NCBI GenBank assembly: GCA_027563935.2
Contig: CM050446.2
Span: forward strand, 128,542,499 to 128,606,498
Direction of reading: 5' to 3'
Source of the DNA: Costus lasius
Taxonomy: Eukaryota; Streptophyta; Magnoliopsida; Zingiberales; Costaceae
DNA length: 64,000 nucleotides
The position numbers and the translations under genes were made by a program. How positions within the stretch are numbered: position 1 is the first letter of the stretch; every line of letters starts with the position of its first letter. Under the pieces are notes generated by a model. The model did not search any database, had not been told where the DNA came from, and was given only the letters and a program-made list of their open reading frames with translations. Positions 22,846 to 33,583 of the stretch are shown piece by piece.

Positions 22846-22947
22846 GTAACATTTTCTCTCTCTCTATTTGCTTTCTTTTTTATGTAATTCATCAACTTTA
22901 TAGCAATTATTTCAAGATCTGTGTCAAATGCTTCATGACAGACCCCT

Positions 22948-23774
22948 ACCCGTTGAACATATTTTTTGTAAAAAAAAAAGAGAGAAAATAATTAATTCTA
23001 AGTTACATGTCTAATTTGATGGAGCTACAAATTGCATTTTTTGAACTACGAGTGCTGCAAAAATTTAATTTTGACCAAGTAATTTTGACTTGGCAATTCA
23101 ATTTTGGAAACTTGATTTCGAAATTTCATAGTTAAGGAGATGGCAATTTTGACCTAGCCACATTAGCCATATGAAATTACAAAAAAAATAATTTTGATCA
23201 CAAGCAAGAGATCTGTTTCGTGTGAGAGCAAAATCCAGATTTAATTTTGATGATCACTTGTGGTCGAAATGCTACACACAAATCTCTCACTGATTACAAA
23301 CATTCAATCGAGAATTTGGTCAAATTTTGACCATGAAGCCATGTGGATAAATGGCAATGTAACAAAAAGTGGGCAGCTAAATCTGGCAATGTTAATTGTG
23401 AGAAGCCTTCAACAATCAATTAAATAAAAAATAAAATAAAACAACTGATTCGGGAAGGATGTGTATTGGGGGCTAAATTTGAAGTAAAAATCAATCGCAA
23501 GCAACAAAAATAGGGAGACAAGGCGTCGTGGGGACCTGATAGCAAACAAATATATTCATTTATTACAATAAAAAATAGCAAGGTGATTTGTATGAAAGGG
23601 GATGCTTGGCTCTAAAAACAAATATACGAAGAACATTATAAGGTTCAGACGGTAACGAAGAACTCTACAAGGTCCAGACCCTGCCGCTAAAAAAATTCCT
23701 ACGAGAAGTACGAGAAGACTTTGCTGGCTATAGGTATACGTTTCTAAGCCTTCTTCTCCCCTTGGTCTACTTTA
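22948..23774. other. Intergenic sequence after the break in PMD homology
   Basis: Homology to the left copy ends abruptly near 22947 and a short A-rich run (22971-22980) follows. Nothing else is recognised up to the minisatellite. Confidence 0.4.
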
Positions 23775-23942
23775 ATGGAGAGACAACTCCAAAATAAACA
23801 TCTACCTTGATGGAGAGACAACTCCAAAATAAACACACCATGATAGAGAGACAAACTCCGAAATAAATACACCATGATGGAGAGACAACTCTGAAATAAA
23901 CATACCTTGATGGAGAGACGACTCTGAAGTAAACATCTATGA
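23775..23942 (+). repeat. Minisatellite, five units of 33-36 bp
   Basis: ATGGAGAGACAACTCCAAAA followed by TAAACATCTACCTTG recurs at about 23775, 23810, 23843, 23877 and 23910 with small changes. Minus-strand frames across it encode a repeated 11-12 residue YFxVVSPS-like string, which is an artefact of the repeat. Confidence 0.85.
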
Positions 23943-24039
23943 TTATGACAAATGGATATAGACTTATCATTGAAGAAGTACAACCGCCTTCATCGGCTAC
24001 ACAACTGGTATACTGCCTTTGCGGACGTTACTCATCGAA

Positions 24040-24370
24040 CTCAACATCTAGCCATCAGATTAGCATCAAACTCAGCCATACCCACTCCTCGAGTGTGCAC
24101 ACCTACAAACAAAAGATCCGACAATCTGACGGCCAAATCGCCGGAATCGAACGAGCATCCCCTGTTTTGATCAAAGCTTTGATTCATTGCCGATACACTA
24201 CTGGACGGTGCCAAACTCCGGCCATGAGTCCTCCACAACATAGGGAAGTCACCCTGAAGCCGATTGGATGGAGGAGCAGCGAGCAGCCGGCGGAGACGAA
24301 CCCTAGTTTCGTCCGCCGCCGCCGTCGAGGAGAGAGACGAGAGAAAAGGATGGATGGCTGATATTCGTCT
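24040..24370 (-). other. GC-rich gene-like island, unidentified
   Basis: On the minus strand this has the look of a plant 5' exon: a CT-rich leader (CTCTCGTCTCTCTCCTCGAC), GCC-rich sequence, then an open frame from about 24354 to a TGA at about 24041, containing LFVGVHTRGVGMAEFDANL. A GT within TTTGTAGGTGTGC (near 24105) could be a donor. No domain is recognised. It may be a 5' gene fragment or LTR-like sequence. Confidence 0.25.
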
Positions 24371-24429
24371 AATTAATTCGATGATCAGGATCCAAACTAA
24401 ATCAATGGACCAGATCACTTCGAATAATA

Positions 24430-24952
24430 TCTGATAGCCCAAATCAATCAGAGTTTAAAATTGAATCCAACGGTCTAGATTTGTTAGATTTAATCCAACG
24501 GTCTCGATCTTTATGAAATCTAACGGCCCAAATTACTTCAAACAAAATCGGAGGGCTGAGATCAATCTGAAATAAAAAATTGAATCGGACGGCTGAGAGT
24601 TACTCTATTCAAATCGACGATTGCGATCTTTATGATTTTTAACGATCCAGATTACTTCACGCTTAATCGGACGGATCAGATCAATTTGATCAAATAATTT
24701 AAATCCAATGGCTGTGATCCGTCCTCTCCAAATCGACGGTCCATATCTGAAATAAATCCGATGCTCTAAATCATTTCAAGCTTAATTAGACGACTCAGAC
24801 CAATTTGATCAAATAAATTAAATCCAACGGCTGTTATTTATCCTATTCAAATCTAATGGTCTAAATTACTTCAAGTCAAATTGAACAGTCCAAATTCAAA
24901 TGAAATCGATGGTTCAAATCTAAATATAAAACAAATGAACGGCTATAAATGA
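24430..24952. repeat. Short degenerate repeats (AATCcGACGGctnaGAT)
   Basis: A motif of about 17 bp (AATCCAACGGTCTAGAT, AATCGGACGGCTGAGA, AATCGGACGGATCAGAT, AATCCAATGGCTGTGAT and variants) recurs more than ten times at 25-60 bp spacing. It is interspersed with ATTACTTCA/ATCATTTCA strings. There is no coding content. Confidence 0.65.
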
Positions 24953-25300
24953 TCTGAATATATCTAGGTCAATCAGTTGACTTTTGACGTGATCAAGGTG
25001 TCGATCCCTATTATATCGAATTTGATCTTTCCAAATATGATATTGAATCTTCGATTTGAGACTCAAATTGTTACAGATCTGCGAATTTAAATGAACGGTC
25101 GTGATAAATGAGATCTAAATCTAAATCAATAGCTGAAATTGATCTGAGCATATCTAGGTCAATCGGCTGACTTTTGACATAATCAAGGGTTAATCCCTAT
25201 TAAATCAAACTTGATCTTCCCAGATGTGATACCCAGATGTGATATCGGATCTTTGATCCAAGACTTGAATTGAAGTAGATCTATGAATCTAAATGAAGCA
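24953..25300 (+). repeat. Tandem pair, period about 187 bp
   Basis: GATCTGAATATATCTAGGTC near 24953 recurs as GATCTGAGCATATCTAGGTC near 25139. Both are followed by AATCNGNTGACTTTTGAC, a run of AATCCCTATTA and TTTGATCNAAGACT. The copies are moderately diverged. The second contains an internal 14-bp duplication (CCCAGATGTGATA). Confidence 0.7.
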
Positions 25301-26698
25301 TATCGACACATAGTTTGCAAACTTTATAGTGGTTCTCCTAATTATACTCAACTGGAGTAGTCTACTTGGTTATTATGTGCTCTAACTTTCAACCGCCAAA
25401 AACTTGTCAACCGATATGTACTAAACTTATTGCCCAATACCAAATGAGTTTCAAATTCAAAACATTGCCTAGTAAATGGAAGATATATAAGAGATATTTT
25501 CATAATTAAGAGATCTTTTTATAATTATATATAGAATGGTCCAACTATAAATAGATGACCTAGAAAACACTTTACAAGATAATCAGTTCTTTATAGAAAA
25601 TTATACATTGTATTCCATAGCATCAGAAATATAATGCTCCATATAGGAATAAGACTATTTTCAAATTTCCAAATGTAGAAAGTTAACTATAATAAAAGAG
25701 CAAGGAAATGACAAGTAATCAACAGGAAAATGTTGGCTACGGCAGTAAGAGTGATTGAGATTTGCGTACCGTTTTTAACTTCCATAGTTCTCATCTTGCA
25801 ATTTTTCGCTGAGGAGTAATTGTAGGTTTCTTCATCCTTGAGTAATGCAAGGTACCCAAGTATTGGCAACAACACTAGAAAACAAACATGATTGTTGAAT
25901 AAGAATAAAAGTTTAACATTGTAACTAGTACATGAAATAAATTTAAAAGAAGGAAAAGAGGATAAACAATCAATTTCTATGCCACAAACTTAAATCCTCA
26001 ATAAAATTACAGAACATGAGAAGTTTTTTCCTACTTAGCAATGTGAAGATGCTATATTGCTTCTCAAAATCATAGAAAAAAAATGTTATCTTAAAATAGG
26101 AATAGGGGTTGTTAATAGTAGTATATGCAATAAATAAGAGATAATATAATGATCATGAGAAATGTGTGGCATGAACATGCCAATTCATGCTGCAATCAAA
26201 TGATAAGATTAAATGACTGTATCTAAATATTAATTTAGATTAGGGACCAAGTTGTAAAATGCAGTGTTTAGGTGTAACTTTGAAACTTGAAAAGATTGTA
26301 GCAAAAATATGGTAATGTGACAACAATACACTTAAATGAAATAGAAAATATATTGGATATTGATATAAGTCCTTTTTAGGATAATTTTGTCCCATTTGGT
26401 GAGATATCAATTAGATCTTAACTATCATAGTTGATTATTATCAACTTATGTCAGTCACTTTTCTTTATGAAAGATACAGATTTACACGTATCATGTGGAA
26501 TGTGTGATGTATTTCACCATAGTGGTTGATTCAATTTGAAACTCGTTTCGCATCAAATGTTGTAAGTTACCGTGTAAGGAGATCTCAGTGAAATACTTAT
26601 CTTTCCCCCTATTTTTGCTGTGTGGTTTGTGAACATTTATTATTATCTTGCTAGTTAATGCAAAATAAAGGGTCTGCAATCGGGGATGGGAGTGATGT
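25301..26698. other. AT-rich sequence, nothing certain
   Basis: It probably includes intron or flank of the kinesin-8 fragment to its right. One exon-like island on the minus strand (about 25775-25870, ending AAAAACG with donor GTACGC) could not be assigned to a family. Confidence 0.3.
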
Positions 26699-27500
26699 CT
26701 TACGTGGAGTAAACTTCATTGAGTGTTGTTGAAACCAAGAAAGGAAGCAGCAAAGCAGAAATGCCATCCTCAGATCCTCTTCAGCCAGAGGTAATCGGAG
26801 ACAAACTCCGTCAAGTGGACGTCTTTCCTGTTCACGATCTTGATGCAGCACCTGGAGCCGGCCGCCATCTCCTTCTTCGCCATCGGCCTCAGCAACGAAC
26901 ACATTGATCTCGTTCCCTTGAGCCTCTTGATTATCTGTCGTGAGCACCGTCGTTCCAAATTTACTGCCACCGGCCTTGATTATTCCCTCCGACTGCACGC
27001 CAGCAGTGATCAGTTCCCGCAGCGAGAGCTTCCCCAGCGCCGCCTCCGTAGCCTTCTTGGGGCAAGCAGAGGAGAACACTACGATCCGGTTCTGGTCCCC
27101 GACACCCCGGTTCTCTTTCGCGCATCAACCGCGCCGGCGGGAACACGACATGGTTCTTGAAATCCCACCGGATCGGCTCACGCTCCCCTGTCTCACCTAG
27201 ACTTTCTTGCTCTTTTTGCCTTCGGTGGCGGCTGGAATTGGTTAGATCAACGGAGGCGTGGTGGGCGGCGAGAACACGGGCCTCCGCCGGCGCCGAGACT
27301 TCGCCTGACGTACGGATGGCCGCCTAGCTCCTTTGCTGCTCGTACAGGAGGGTGATGGCCCTCAGCTTCTCCTGGAGGCCGTGGTGCGGATCACGGAGGA
27401 GCCACACTCTCGCCTTCACCGATTGCAGGTTGCGATCCTGATCCGCCGAGCATGGTCCTTCGCGTCCAACCGAGATATGAGCCCGAGCGAGAACTGACAT
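26699..27500 (-). pseudogene. Kinesin-8-like N-terminal fragment
   Basis: The minus strand opens with ATG at 27500 (MSVLARAHIS). It then has a coiled-coil stretch ending KLRAITLLYEQQRS and a TAG at 27324-27326. Further on, in shifted frames, are NRIVVFSSACPKK (about 27080) and the start of a motor domain: LLRPMAKKEMAAGSRCCIK, IVNRKDVHLTEF, YLWLKRI and then GWHFCFAASF. These match the beginning of the KIN-8 motor (VRLRPM-KKE-AGSRCC-IVN-RDV-LTEFA, then GRHF-FDASF). A donor GTAAGA follows at about 26699. The P-loop exon was not found downstream. At least two stops and two frame changes mark it as a pseudogene fragment. Kinesin-8s are microtubule motors, and this piece cannot make one. Confidence 0.6.
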
Positions 27501-27725
27501 GGTCAAATCCTAAAAATTGATGATAATGCCGATGATAGGATGATACAACACAAAATTAGTTGAATCTAATCAAATTCTTGATCAAGAAAGGATTTGGCTG
27601 GGGTTTGCAATGTTGTAGGATTGATGGTGCCATCAAAAGAAAGAAAGAAGCTGTATCTCTGAAAGGGGCGAGAAGATCTGGGCTCAGATGGAGAAACGAA
27701 TGCTGATCAGTTCCCGCAGCGCGAG
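27501..27725. other. Flank of the kinesin fragment, left insertion side of the copia element
   Basis: 27660-27720 resembles 33770-33840 (GGGCGAGAAGAT, then GGGGAAACAGATGCT-like). The last 22 bases before the LTR (GATCAGTTCCCGCAGCGCGAG) resemble 27008-27029 inside the kinesin fragment. The copia element therefore entered a second, partial copy of the kinesin 5' region. Confidence 0.5.
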
Positions 27726-28105
27726 TGTTAGTATATGAATACGTCTAGTTGTGATAATAAAGAGAAAATGTATAGTTCCACGTTATAAAATGGTGTAAAG
27801 CTTTATGTGCTTATAATTTTAGTCATACCTCTATGAAGCAAGAAATAGGGCCCATTAAAGACTTAGTGCAAGGGTCCACTATGACCCAATTATAATAATA
27901 ATATTTAGTGGTCAAGATTGGGCACTTGGGCACTTGGTTTGGTGTTCGCTACTGTAAACTTCTCCTCTCTTGGCTGCGAGTTCTCAACGAGTTTCCCTTG
28001 CCTTGTTGAATCTTAAAGGTCGAAATAAGTTTTTAGGACAGTGACGTTCATTCACGCCTCAAGGCTGTCTTCATCAATTGTTTCTTCTTCTTATTTTTTC
28101 CAACA
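27726..28105 (+). repeat. Ty1-copia 5' LTR (380 bp)
   Basis: It starts TGTTAGTATATG and ends TTTTCCAACA. It matches 32652-32862 and 33417-33580 closely. It lacks the 554-bp block present in the 3' LTR. Confidence 0.9.
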
Positions 28106-28126
28106 ATCTAAAGGCTTATTTTCGAG

Positions 28127-29358
28127 ATGGAGGCAGACTTGAACCCGAATGTCAAAGTACAGTTTCAAGAAAAGACCTTCAAACTGGATCGCTTCGAAGG
28201 AACAAACTACACGCGGTGGCAAGATCGAATGTCCTGGCTCTTGACCGCGCTCAACCTCTACTATCTCCTCGATCCGAATCTGCAACAAATTCCAGAAAGC
28301 TTGCCTACAGATTTTGATGCTGTGAAATCAAAATTGGCTGCGGATAAAGCAAAGAGGGAGACAGACGAAATGCTATGTAGAGGTTACATCCTTAATTCTC
28401 TTGCGAGTCGGCTTTATGATGTCTATCGGAATTACAAAACGCCAAAAGAGGTATGGGATGCACTCGAATCTAAATACGAGCACTTGAAGAAAGGTACCGA
28501 TGATTTTTTGCTCTAAAGTATTTCGAGTTTAGTTTTTTTGAAAACATGCCTATTATGGATCAAGTTAGAGAGTTAGAGATCCTTGTTTCCCAAATGTGTG
28601 AACTCCAGATTAAAATTTCTGATGCAATCCAAGTGGGGGCTATTTTATCTAAATTACCTTCATCCTGGAATGACTACATGAAGAAAATCTTACATTCCAC
28701 TGAGAACTATACAATAGAGCAATTCACTACACACTTGCAAATAGAGTGTGAGAATCGAACCAGAGATGAATTAATTTTAGGTTCAAGAGTGAACCAAGTT
28801 ACTGTTGCTCCGAATGTGGGAAAATCCTCTGGTGGGCCTCAAGGCAATCTAAATGTGAAAGACAAAGGCTTTAAAAGGCCTTATAGTGTTAACAATGTGA
28901 AGAAATATCGTTCTTGTTTCAATTGTGGAAAGAAAGGATATTATATCAAAGAGTGCAGGTACAAGAGAAATGCACCCAGAAATCAAAGCACTTCTAGACA
29001 TCAAACAACCAATTTGGTTGAGGCTGAAAAACAAGAATATGTTGCAATGGTTACAGAGCTACACCTGGCTACTGTTGTTTCAAATGATTGGTGGTTGGAC
29101 TCTGGTGCCACCATACATGTTTGTAACAATAAAAATGTGTTCAAAGTTTACAATGAACTGAAAGAGCCTGAAGAAGTGCTGATGGGTAACCATGTTGCTG
29201 CAAAGGTTCTGGGCAAAGGAAGTGTTGAGCTGAATTTCACTTTTGGGAAAAAGTTTACTCTTATTAATGTATTTCATGTACCTGAAATTAGAAAGAACTT
29301 ACTTTCTGCCAATATGTTGTGTAAGAATGACTTTAAGATTGTACTAAGAGGCAGATAA
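28127..29358 (+). pseudogene. Ty1-copia gag and protease region
   Basis: ATG at 28127 opens a gag frame (DRFEGTNYTRW, YYLLDPNLQ) that stops at 28516. It resumes in another frame from about 28546 to 29358. A zinc-knuckle relic at 28915-28956 reads CFNCGKKGYYIKEC; the position that should be His is Tyr, so the CCHC site is damaged. The protease active-site motif DSGAT is at 29098-29112 and its frame ends in a shift near 29340. Gag packages RNA and the protease cleaves the polyprotein. Both are inactive here as separate frames. Confidence 0.85.
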
Positions 29359-29414
29359 GCTTATTGTAACTAAGAATGGAGTGTTTGTGGGAAAAATGAT
29401 ATTCTACTGATGAC

Positions 29415-30148
29415 ATGTTCAAACTTTCTATTAATGAAATAAAGAATGTTGTTGCTTATATTGTTTGTTCATCTTCTTTGTGGCATGCTAGATTAGGTCA
29501 CTTGAATTATAATTCATTGCAATACATGTCTAAAAATAATTATATATCATGTATAGATGATCATGTAGGAAAATGTGAAATTTGCATAGAAGCAAAATTG
29601 ACTAAGAAACATTTTCCTAAGGTTGAAAGAAAGTCAAATTTTCTTGAACTTATACATTCTGACATATGTGAATTAAATGGTATCTAACTAGAGGTGGAAA
29701 AAGATACTTCATTACATTTATAGATGATCATTCTAGATTTACATATGTTTATCTCATGAGAACTAAGGATGAAGCTTTTGATGCATTTAAACTATACAAG
29801 TCTATTGTTGAAAATCAAAAGGATGTAAAGATCAAAATGATCAGAACTGATAGAGGAGGAGAATACTTCTCTATAATGTTTAACTCCTTTTGTGAAAACA
29901 ATGGAATAATCCATTAGTGTACAACCCCTTATACACCTCAACAAAATGGGGTGGCTGAAAGGAAAAATAGATCCTTGGTTGAAATGGTAAATGCAATGTT
30001 GACAAATGCTAAATTACCTTTTTTCTTTATGGGGTGAAGCTCTATTAACTGCATGCCATATTTATAATAGAATTCCTTTAAGAAATTTAATGCTTCTCCT
30101 TATGAGTTTTGGAATAATGGTAGAAAACCAAATCTGAATTATTTCAAA
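29415..30148 (+). pseudogene. Ty1-copia integrase region
   Basis: The N-terminal zinc-binding pattern (LWHARLGHLN, then CEICIEAK) lies at 29478-29608. The catalytic core follows with FIDDHSRFTYVYL (about 29718), the RTDRGGEYF segment (about 29845) and PQQNGVAERKNR (about 29936). Stops and frame changes occur near 29685, 29918 and 30030. The enzyme would insert element cDNA but cannot be made intact. Confidence 0.85.
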
Positions 30149-32131
30149 GTGTGGGGGTGTGTTGCTTTTTATAAGACCTCACATCCTCATAAGTCAAAAT
30201 TAGGACCTAGAGGTATAAAAAGCACTTTTGTTGGATATGCCCAAAACTCTAAAGCATATAGGTTGCTTGATCTAGAAACAAATTCAATTGTTGAATCTAT
30301 AAATATTGAATTTTTAGAAGATAAGTTTATTAATAATATAAATGAGATTCAACCTAATGTGACATCAAGTTCGATTGATGTGGGGGTTGAAAATAAAATG
30401 AAAGAAATTGGTGAGCCAAGTGAACCTAGAAGAAGTAAAAGAGTCAGAATTGAAAAGCATTTAGATTCTGACTTTATCTCACCTGATTCTATTATCTTCC
30501 TTGTTGAAGGAGATAGAACCAAAGTATTAAGTAAAACTTCCATAATATTTAATATGGAAAGTGAGCCCAAAACATATAACGAAACTATGGCTTCAAGAGA
30601 TGCAGCATTCTGGAAAGAAGCTGTAAATGATGAGATGGACTCTATCATGTCCAATGGAACTTGGGTCTTGGTAGATTTACCACCTGGGTCTAGAGCAATT
30701 GGGTGTAAATGGGTGTTTAAAAGAAAATATAATGGTTCTATTCAAACCCATAAAGCTAGATTGGTAGCTAAGGGGTTTTCTCAAAAGGAATGAATAGATT
30801 ACTTTGATACATATGCTCCAGTGGCAAGAATAACATCTATCATATTGTTATTTGCTCTAGCTTCAATTCATAAGCTGTTTGTACATCAGATGGATGTTAA
30901 AACAGCATTTTTGAATGGTGACTTAACTGAAGAAGTGTACATGGAACAACCTGAAGGCTTTGTGCTTCCAGGGAATGAACATAAAGTATGTAAATTGGTT
31001 AAGTCAATATATGGTTTAAAACAAGCTCCCAAGGAATGGCACAAAAAGTTTGATACAGTAATTCTTTTAAATGGATTTAGGCATAATAATGCCGACAAGT
31101 GTATCTATTACAAAACAACAAATGATTATAGTGTGTATTTGTGTCTATATGTCGACGATATGTTGATTTTCTGTAACAGTGAGAAAGGAATAACAGAAAT
31201 AAAGTTGTATCTAAGCTCGATATTTCAAATGAAAGTTCTAAACGAGGTAGATACAATCTTAGGAATTAAAGTAAACAAAACTTGTAATGGATATTCCTTA
31301 TCTCAAAGTCACTACATTAAAAAGATGCTTGAGAAATTTAAGTATCTTGGAATAAAGGAGGCTTGTACCCCCTTTGATTCAAGTGTGAGATTGTCAAAAA
31401 ATAATGGGAGAATTGTGGATCAATTGAGTTATGCTAGTGTCATTGGCAGCTTAATGTATGCTATGCATTGTACTAGACTTGATATAGCTTATGCTATGTG
31501 CATACTATCAAGGTTCACAAGTAAGCCTAGCACAGAACACTGGAAAGCTATTAAAAGAGTGTTGGGATATGTAAAGAAAACACAAGGTTTGAGTCTTGTG
31601 TATAGTGATTATCCATCTGTGCTAGAAGGATATAGCGATGCAAGTTGGTTAACAAATAACTATGAAAGTAAAGCCACCTCAGGTTGGATCTTTATGCTAG
31701 GTGGTGGGGCTATAAGTTGGGCTTCTAAGAAGCAAACTTGCATTACTCATTCAACTATGGAATCTGAGTTTATAGCCCTCGCTACTGCAGGCAAAGAAGC
31801 AGAATGGCTGCATAATTTGTTAATAGATGTTGAGTTGTGGCCACAACCAATGGCAGTCGTCTCTTTGCACTGTGATAGTCAAGCAACGATGTCTCGTGCT
31901 TATAGTGAAATATATAATGGAAAGTCTAGACATCTAGGCATGAGACATGCCTATGTAAGAGAATTGATCTCAAGTGGGGTGATCACCATAATTTATGTGA
32001 GATCATGTGATAATTTAGCTGATCCTCTCACTAAACCTCTTGCGCGAGAATTAGTGAGAAAGACATCTTGTAATGTGGGACTTAAATATTTAAACCTAAG
32101 CACCAATGACGGGAACCCAACTTTTAATTAG
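30149..32131 (+). pseudogene. Ty1-copia reverse transcriptase and RNase H region
   Basis: 30149-30793 carries the integrase C-terminus and the start of RT (GCKWVFKRKYNG, KARLVAKGFSQ), ending in a TGA at 30791-30793. The same frame continues as 30821-32131 with QMDVKTAFLNGDL, the catalytic YVDD at 31148-31159, and an RNase H end (YSDASW, HLGMRHAYVREL, LADPLTKPL). The 436-codon final frame is intact and is the best-preserved part of the element. The single stop separates it from the upstream RT part. Confidence 0.9.
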
Positions 32132-32651
32132 AAAATCTCTAATTTTAAAAGTTCAAAGGGTAAAAACAAGTCATTGTTATGTGCTTGTGAGCACTAGGAA
32201 GTCTCATAAATAAAATAATAAAATTAAGCTACTGTTGACAGTTGCGTAATTGAACGGATGAGCATTGGCTCTTAATGGAGTTTATAATTAATTGTGTCCA
32301 TAGCAACTGGGACAAAGGTAGAAACTCCACCTATGTGAACATTGAAGTGGTGCCGCTTCAATAAGTGAATTGTGGTTCTCTTATAAATGTTCATTAGATT
32401 GGATTAGCACATGGCCATATATAATAGTGCTAAGGTTGTTGTAGAGAAACCTTTGAGAATATCATGGCAAGTGTTGCATGTGTGATATCTTCGGTACTAA
32501 CACAAGGAGTCGAGGTACAATTTTATAAAACCTTCAACTTCGTTAGGACTTTAAGATATTTATGCTAATTGTGGGTTCAAATCGAAAGATACCCACTTGT
32601 ATGTGTAATGCTTACTTGGCAGCATGTTATTCATCACAACTAGTAGGGAAT
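32132..32651 (+). other. Ty1-copia 3' untranslated region and polypurine tract
   Basis: Non-coding sequence between the RNase H stop and the 3' LTR. AGTAGGGAAT, directly before the LTR, is the likely polypurine tract. Confidence 0.6.
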
Positions 32652-33580
32652 TGTTGTATATGAATATGTGTAGTTGTGATAATAAAGAGGAAATGTTTAG
32701 TCCCACATTGTGAAATGGTGTAAAGCTTTATGTGCTTATAACTTTAGTCATACCTCTATGAAGCAAGAAGTTGGGCCCATTAAGGGCTTAGTGCAAGGGT
32801 CCGCTATGACCCAATTATAATAATAATATTTAGTGGTCAAGATTGGGCACTTGGGCACTTGGGACATCTTGGGCATGATTACGGCTAGGGTGTGAAGGCT
32901 ATCATGGCCGTGATAGTTTCGCACCGTGTTGCACGTCTATCGCCGAGAAAATCATGGCCACGCCGTGCTTTTGGTCACGCCCGTGATCTTCACATCGTGG
33001 TGACTTTACTCTTTGCCGAGAGTGTCACAGGCAGGCCCTGATAGTATGCACGCTCGTGCTTGTGTTCGCCCACGCATGCCCAAGGGCGGTTATCTCTTCA
33101 AGAGGTGTGTTGGTTACATGGTATATACCCCATTACGGCTAGGGTGTGAAGGCTATCATGGCCGTGATAGTTTCGCACCGTGTTGCACGTCTATCGCCGA
33201 GAAAATCATGGCCACGCCGTGCTTTTGGTCACGCCCGTGATCTTCACATCGTGGTGACTTTACTCTTTGCCGAGAGTGTCACAGGCAGGCCCTGACAGTA
33301 TGCACGCTCGTGCTTGTGTTCGCCCACGCATGCCCAAGGGCGGTTATCTCTTCAAGAGGTGTGTTGGTTACATGGTATATACACCATTTTCTCCTTGTAA
33401 CTACTTGTTCGATGTAGTGTTCGCTACTGTGAACTTCTCCTCTCTTGGCTGCGAGTTCTCAATGAGTTTCTCTTACCTTGTTGAATCCTAGAGGTCGAAA
33501 TAAGCCTTTAGGATAGTGACGTCCATTCACGCTTTAAGGCTGTCTTCATCGATTGTTTCTTCTTTGTATTTTTTCCAACA
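32652..33580 (+). repeat. Ty1-copia 3' LTR with extra 554-bp block
   Basis: Same ends as the 5' LTR. Between the strings GGGCACTTGG (to 32862) and GTGTTCGCTACTG (from 33417) it has 554 bp absent from the 5' LTR. These contain two tandem units of 254 bp. Confidence 0.9.
32878..33385 (+). repeat. Two 254-bp tandem units inside the copia 3' LTR
   Basis: ATTACGGCTAGGGTGTGAAG begins at 32878 and again at 33132. The units differ at about two or three bases. They are rich in ACGGC/GCCGT and carry GCCGAGAAAATCATGGCC and GCCGAGAGTGTCAC. The same style of sequence occurs in the Athila element at 38.5-39.5 and 46.3-46.8 kb. Confidence 0.9.
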
Positions 33581-33583
33581 TAG

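Larger units (their letters stand above)
19363..22947 (+). pseudogene. Plant mobile domain (PMD-like) gene, right inverted copy
   Basis: Reading from about 19380 on the + strand, the frame resembles the PMD N-terminus (YTEWARYILRNEKEVLRKAR, then FLEHWNPKTNTCYLP). It goes on with LWDMKNIYGLPILG, ETLYGEFRYSSSLKKIFHHY, ISRWVLRFIDTG and FPSPCDPFRVG (19560-19845), VPTALSNLLRSLREACTAYL and HYLFGWFNLQFQGLYN (20150-20300) and RCARRFGYDQIIPRN (20600-20645). Small exons follow from 21.26 kb. Lesions: a frame change before FLEHW, a TGA near 19860, a 124-bp tandem duplication at 19849-20096, and two lost splice acceptors. Homology to the left copy stops at about 22947, so the coiled-coil C-terminus is absent. 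The copies are related but clearly diverged. Confidence 0.6.
27726..33580 (+). mobile_element. Ty1-copia LTR retrotransposon, decayed
   Basis: The element has a 380-bp 5' LTR, one polyprotein region in the order gag, protease, integrase, RT, RNase H (the order that defines copia), and a 929-bp 3' LTR. The LTRs share their ends (TGTTNGTATATGAAT to TTTTTTCCAACA), but the 3' LTR holds a 554-bp extra block. Flanking pentamers GCGAG and TAGAG match at only three of five positions, so no clean target duplication is visible. The usual initiator-Met primer site is not seen after the 5' LTR. The polyprotein is broken by several frameshifts and stops, so this copy cannot move by itself. Confidence 0.9.

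Noticed and set aside
23744..23983. Minus frames with a repeated 11-12 residue hydrophobic motif
   Set aside because: The unit length is near a multiple of three, so the minisatellite stays open by chance. No signal, start context or homology.
33013..33491. Two plus frames starting with the same peptide (MPRVSQAGPDSMHAR)
   Set aside because: They are the same frame in the two 254-bp tandem units of the copia 3' LTR, not two genes.
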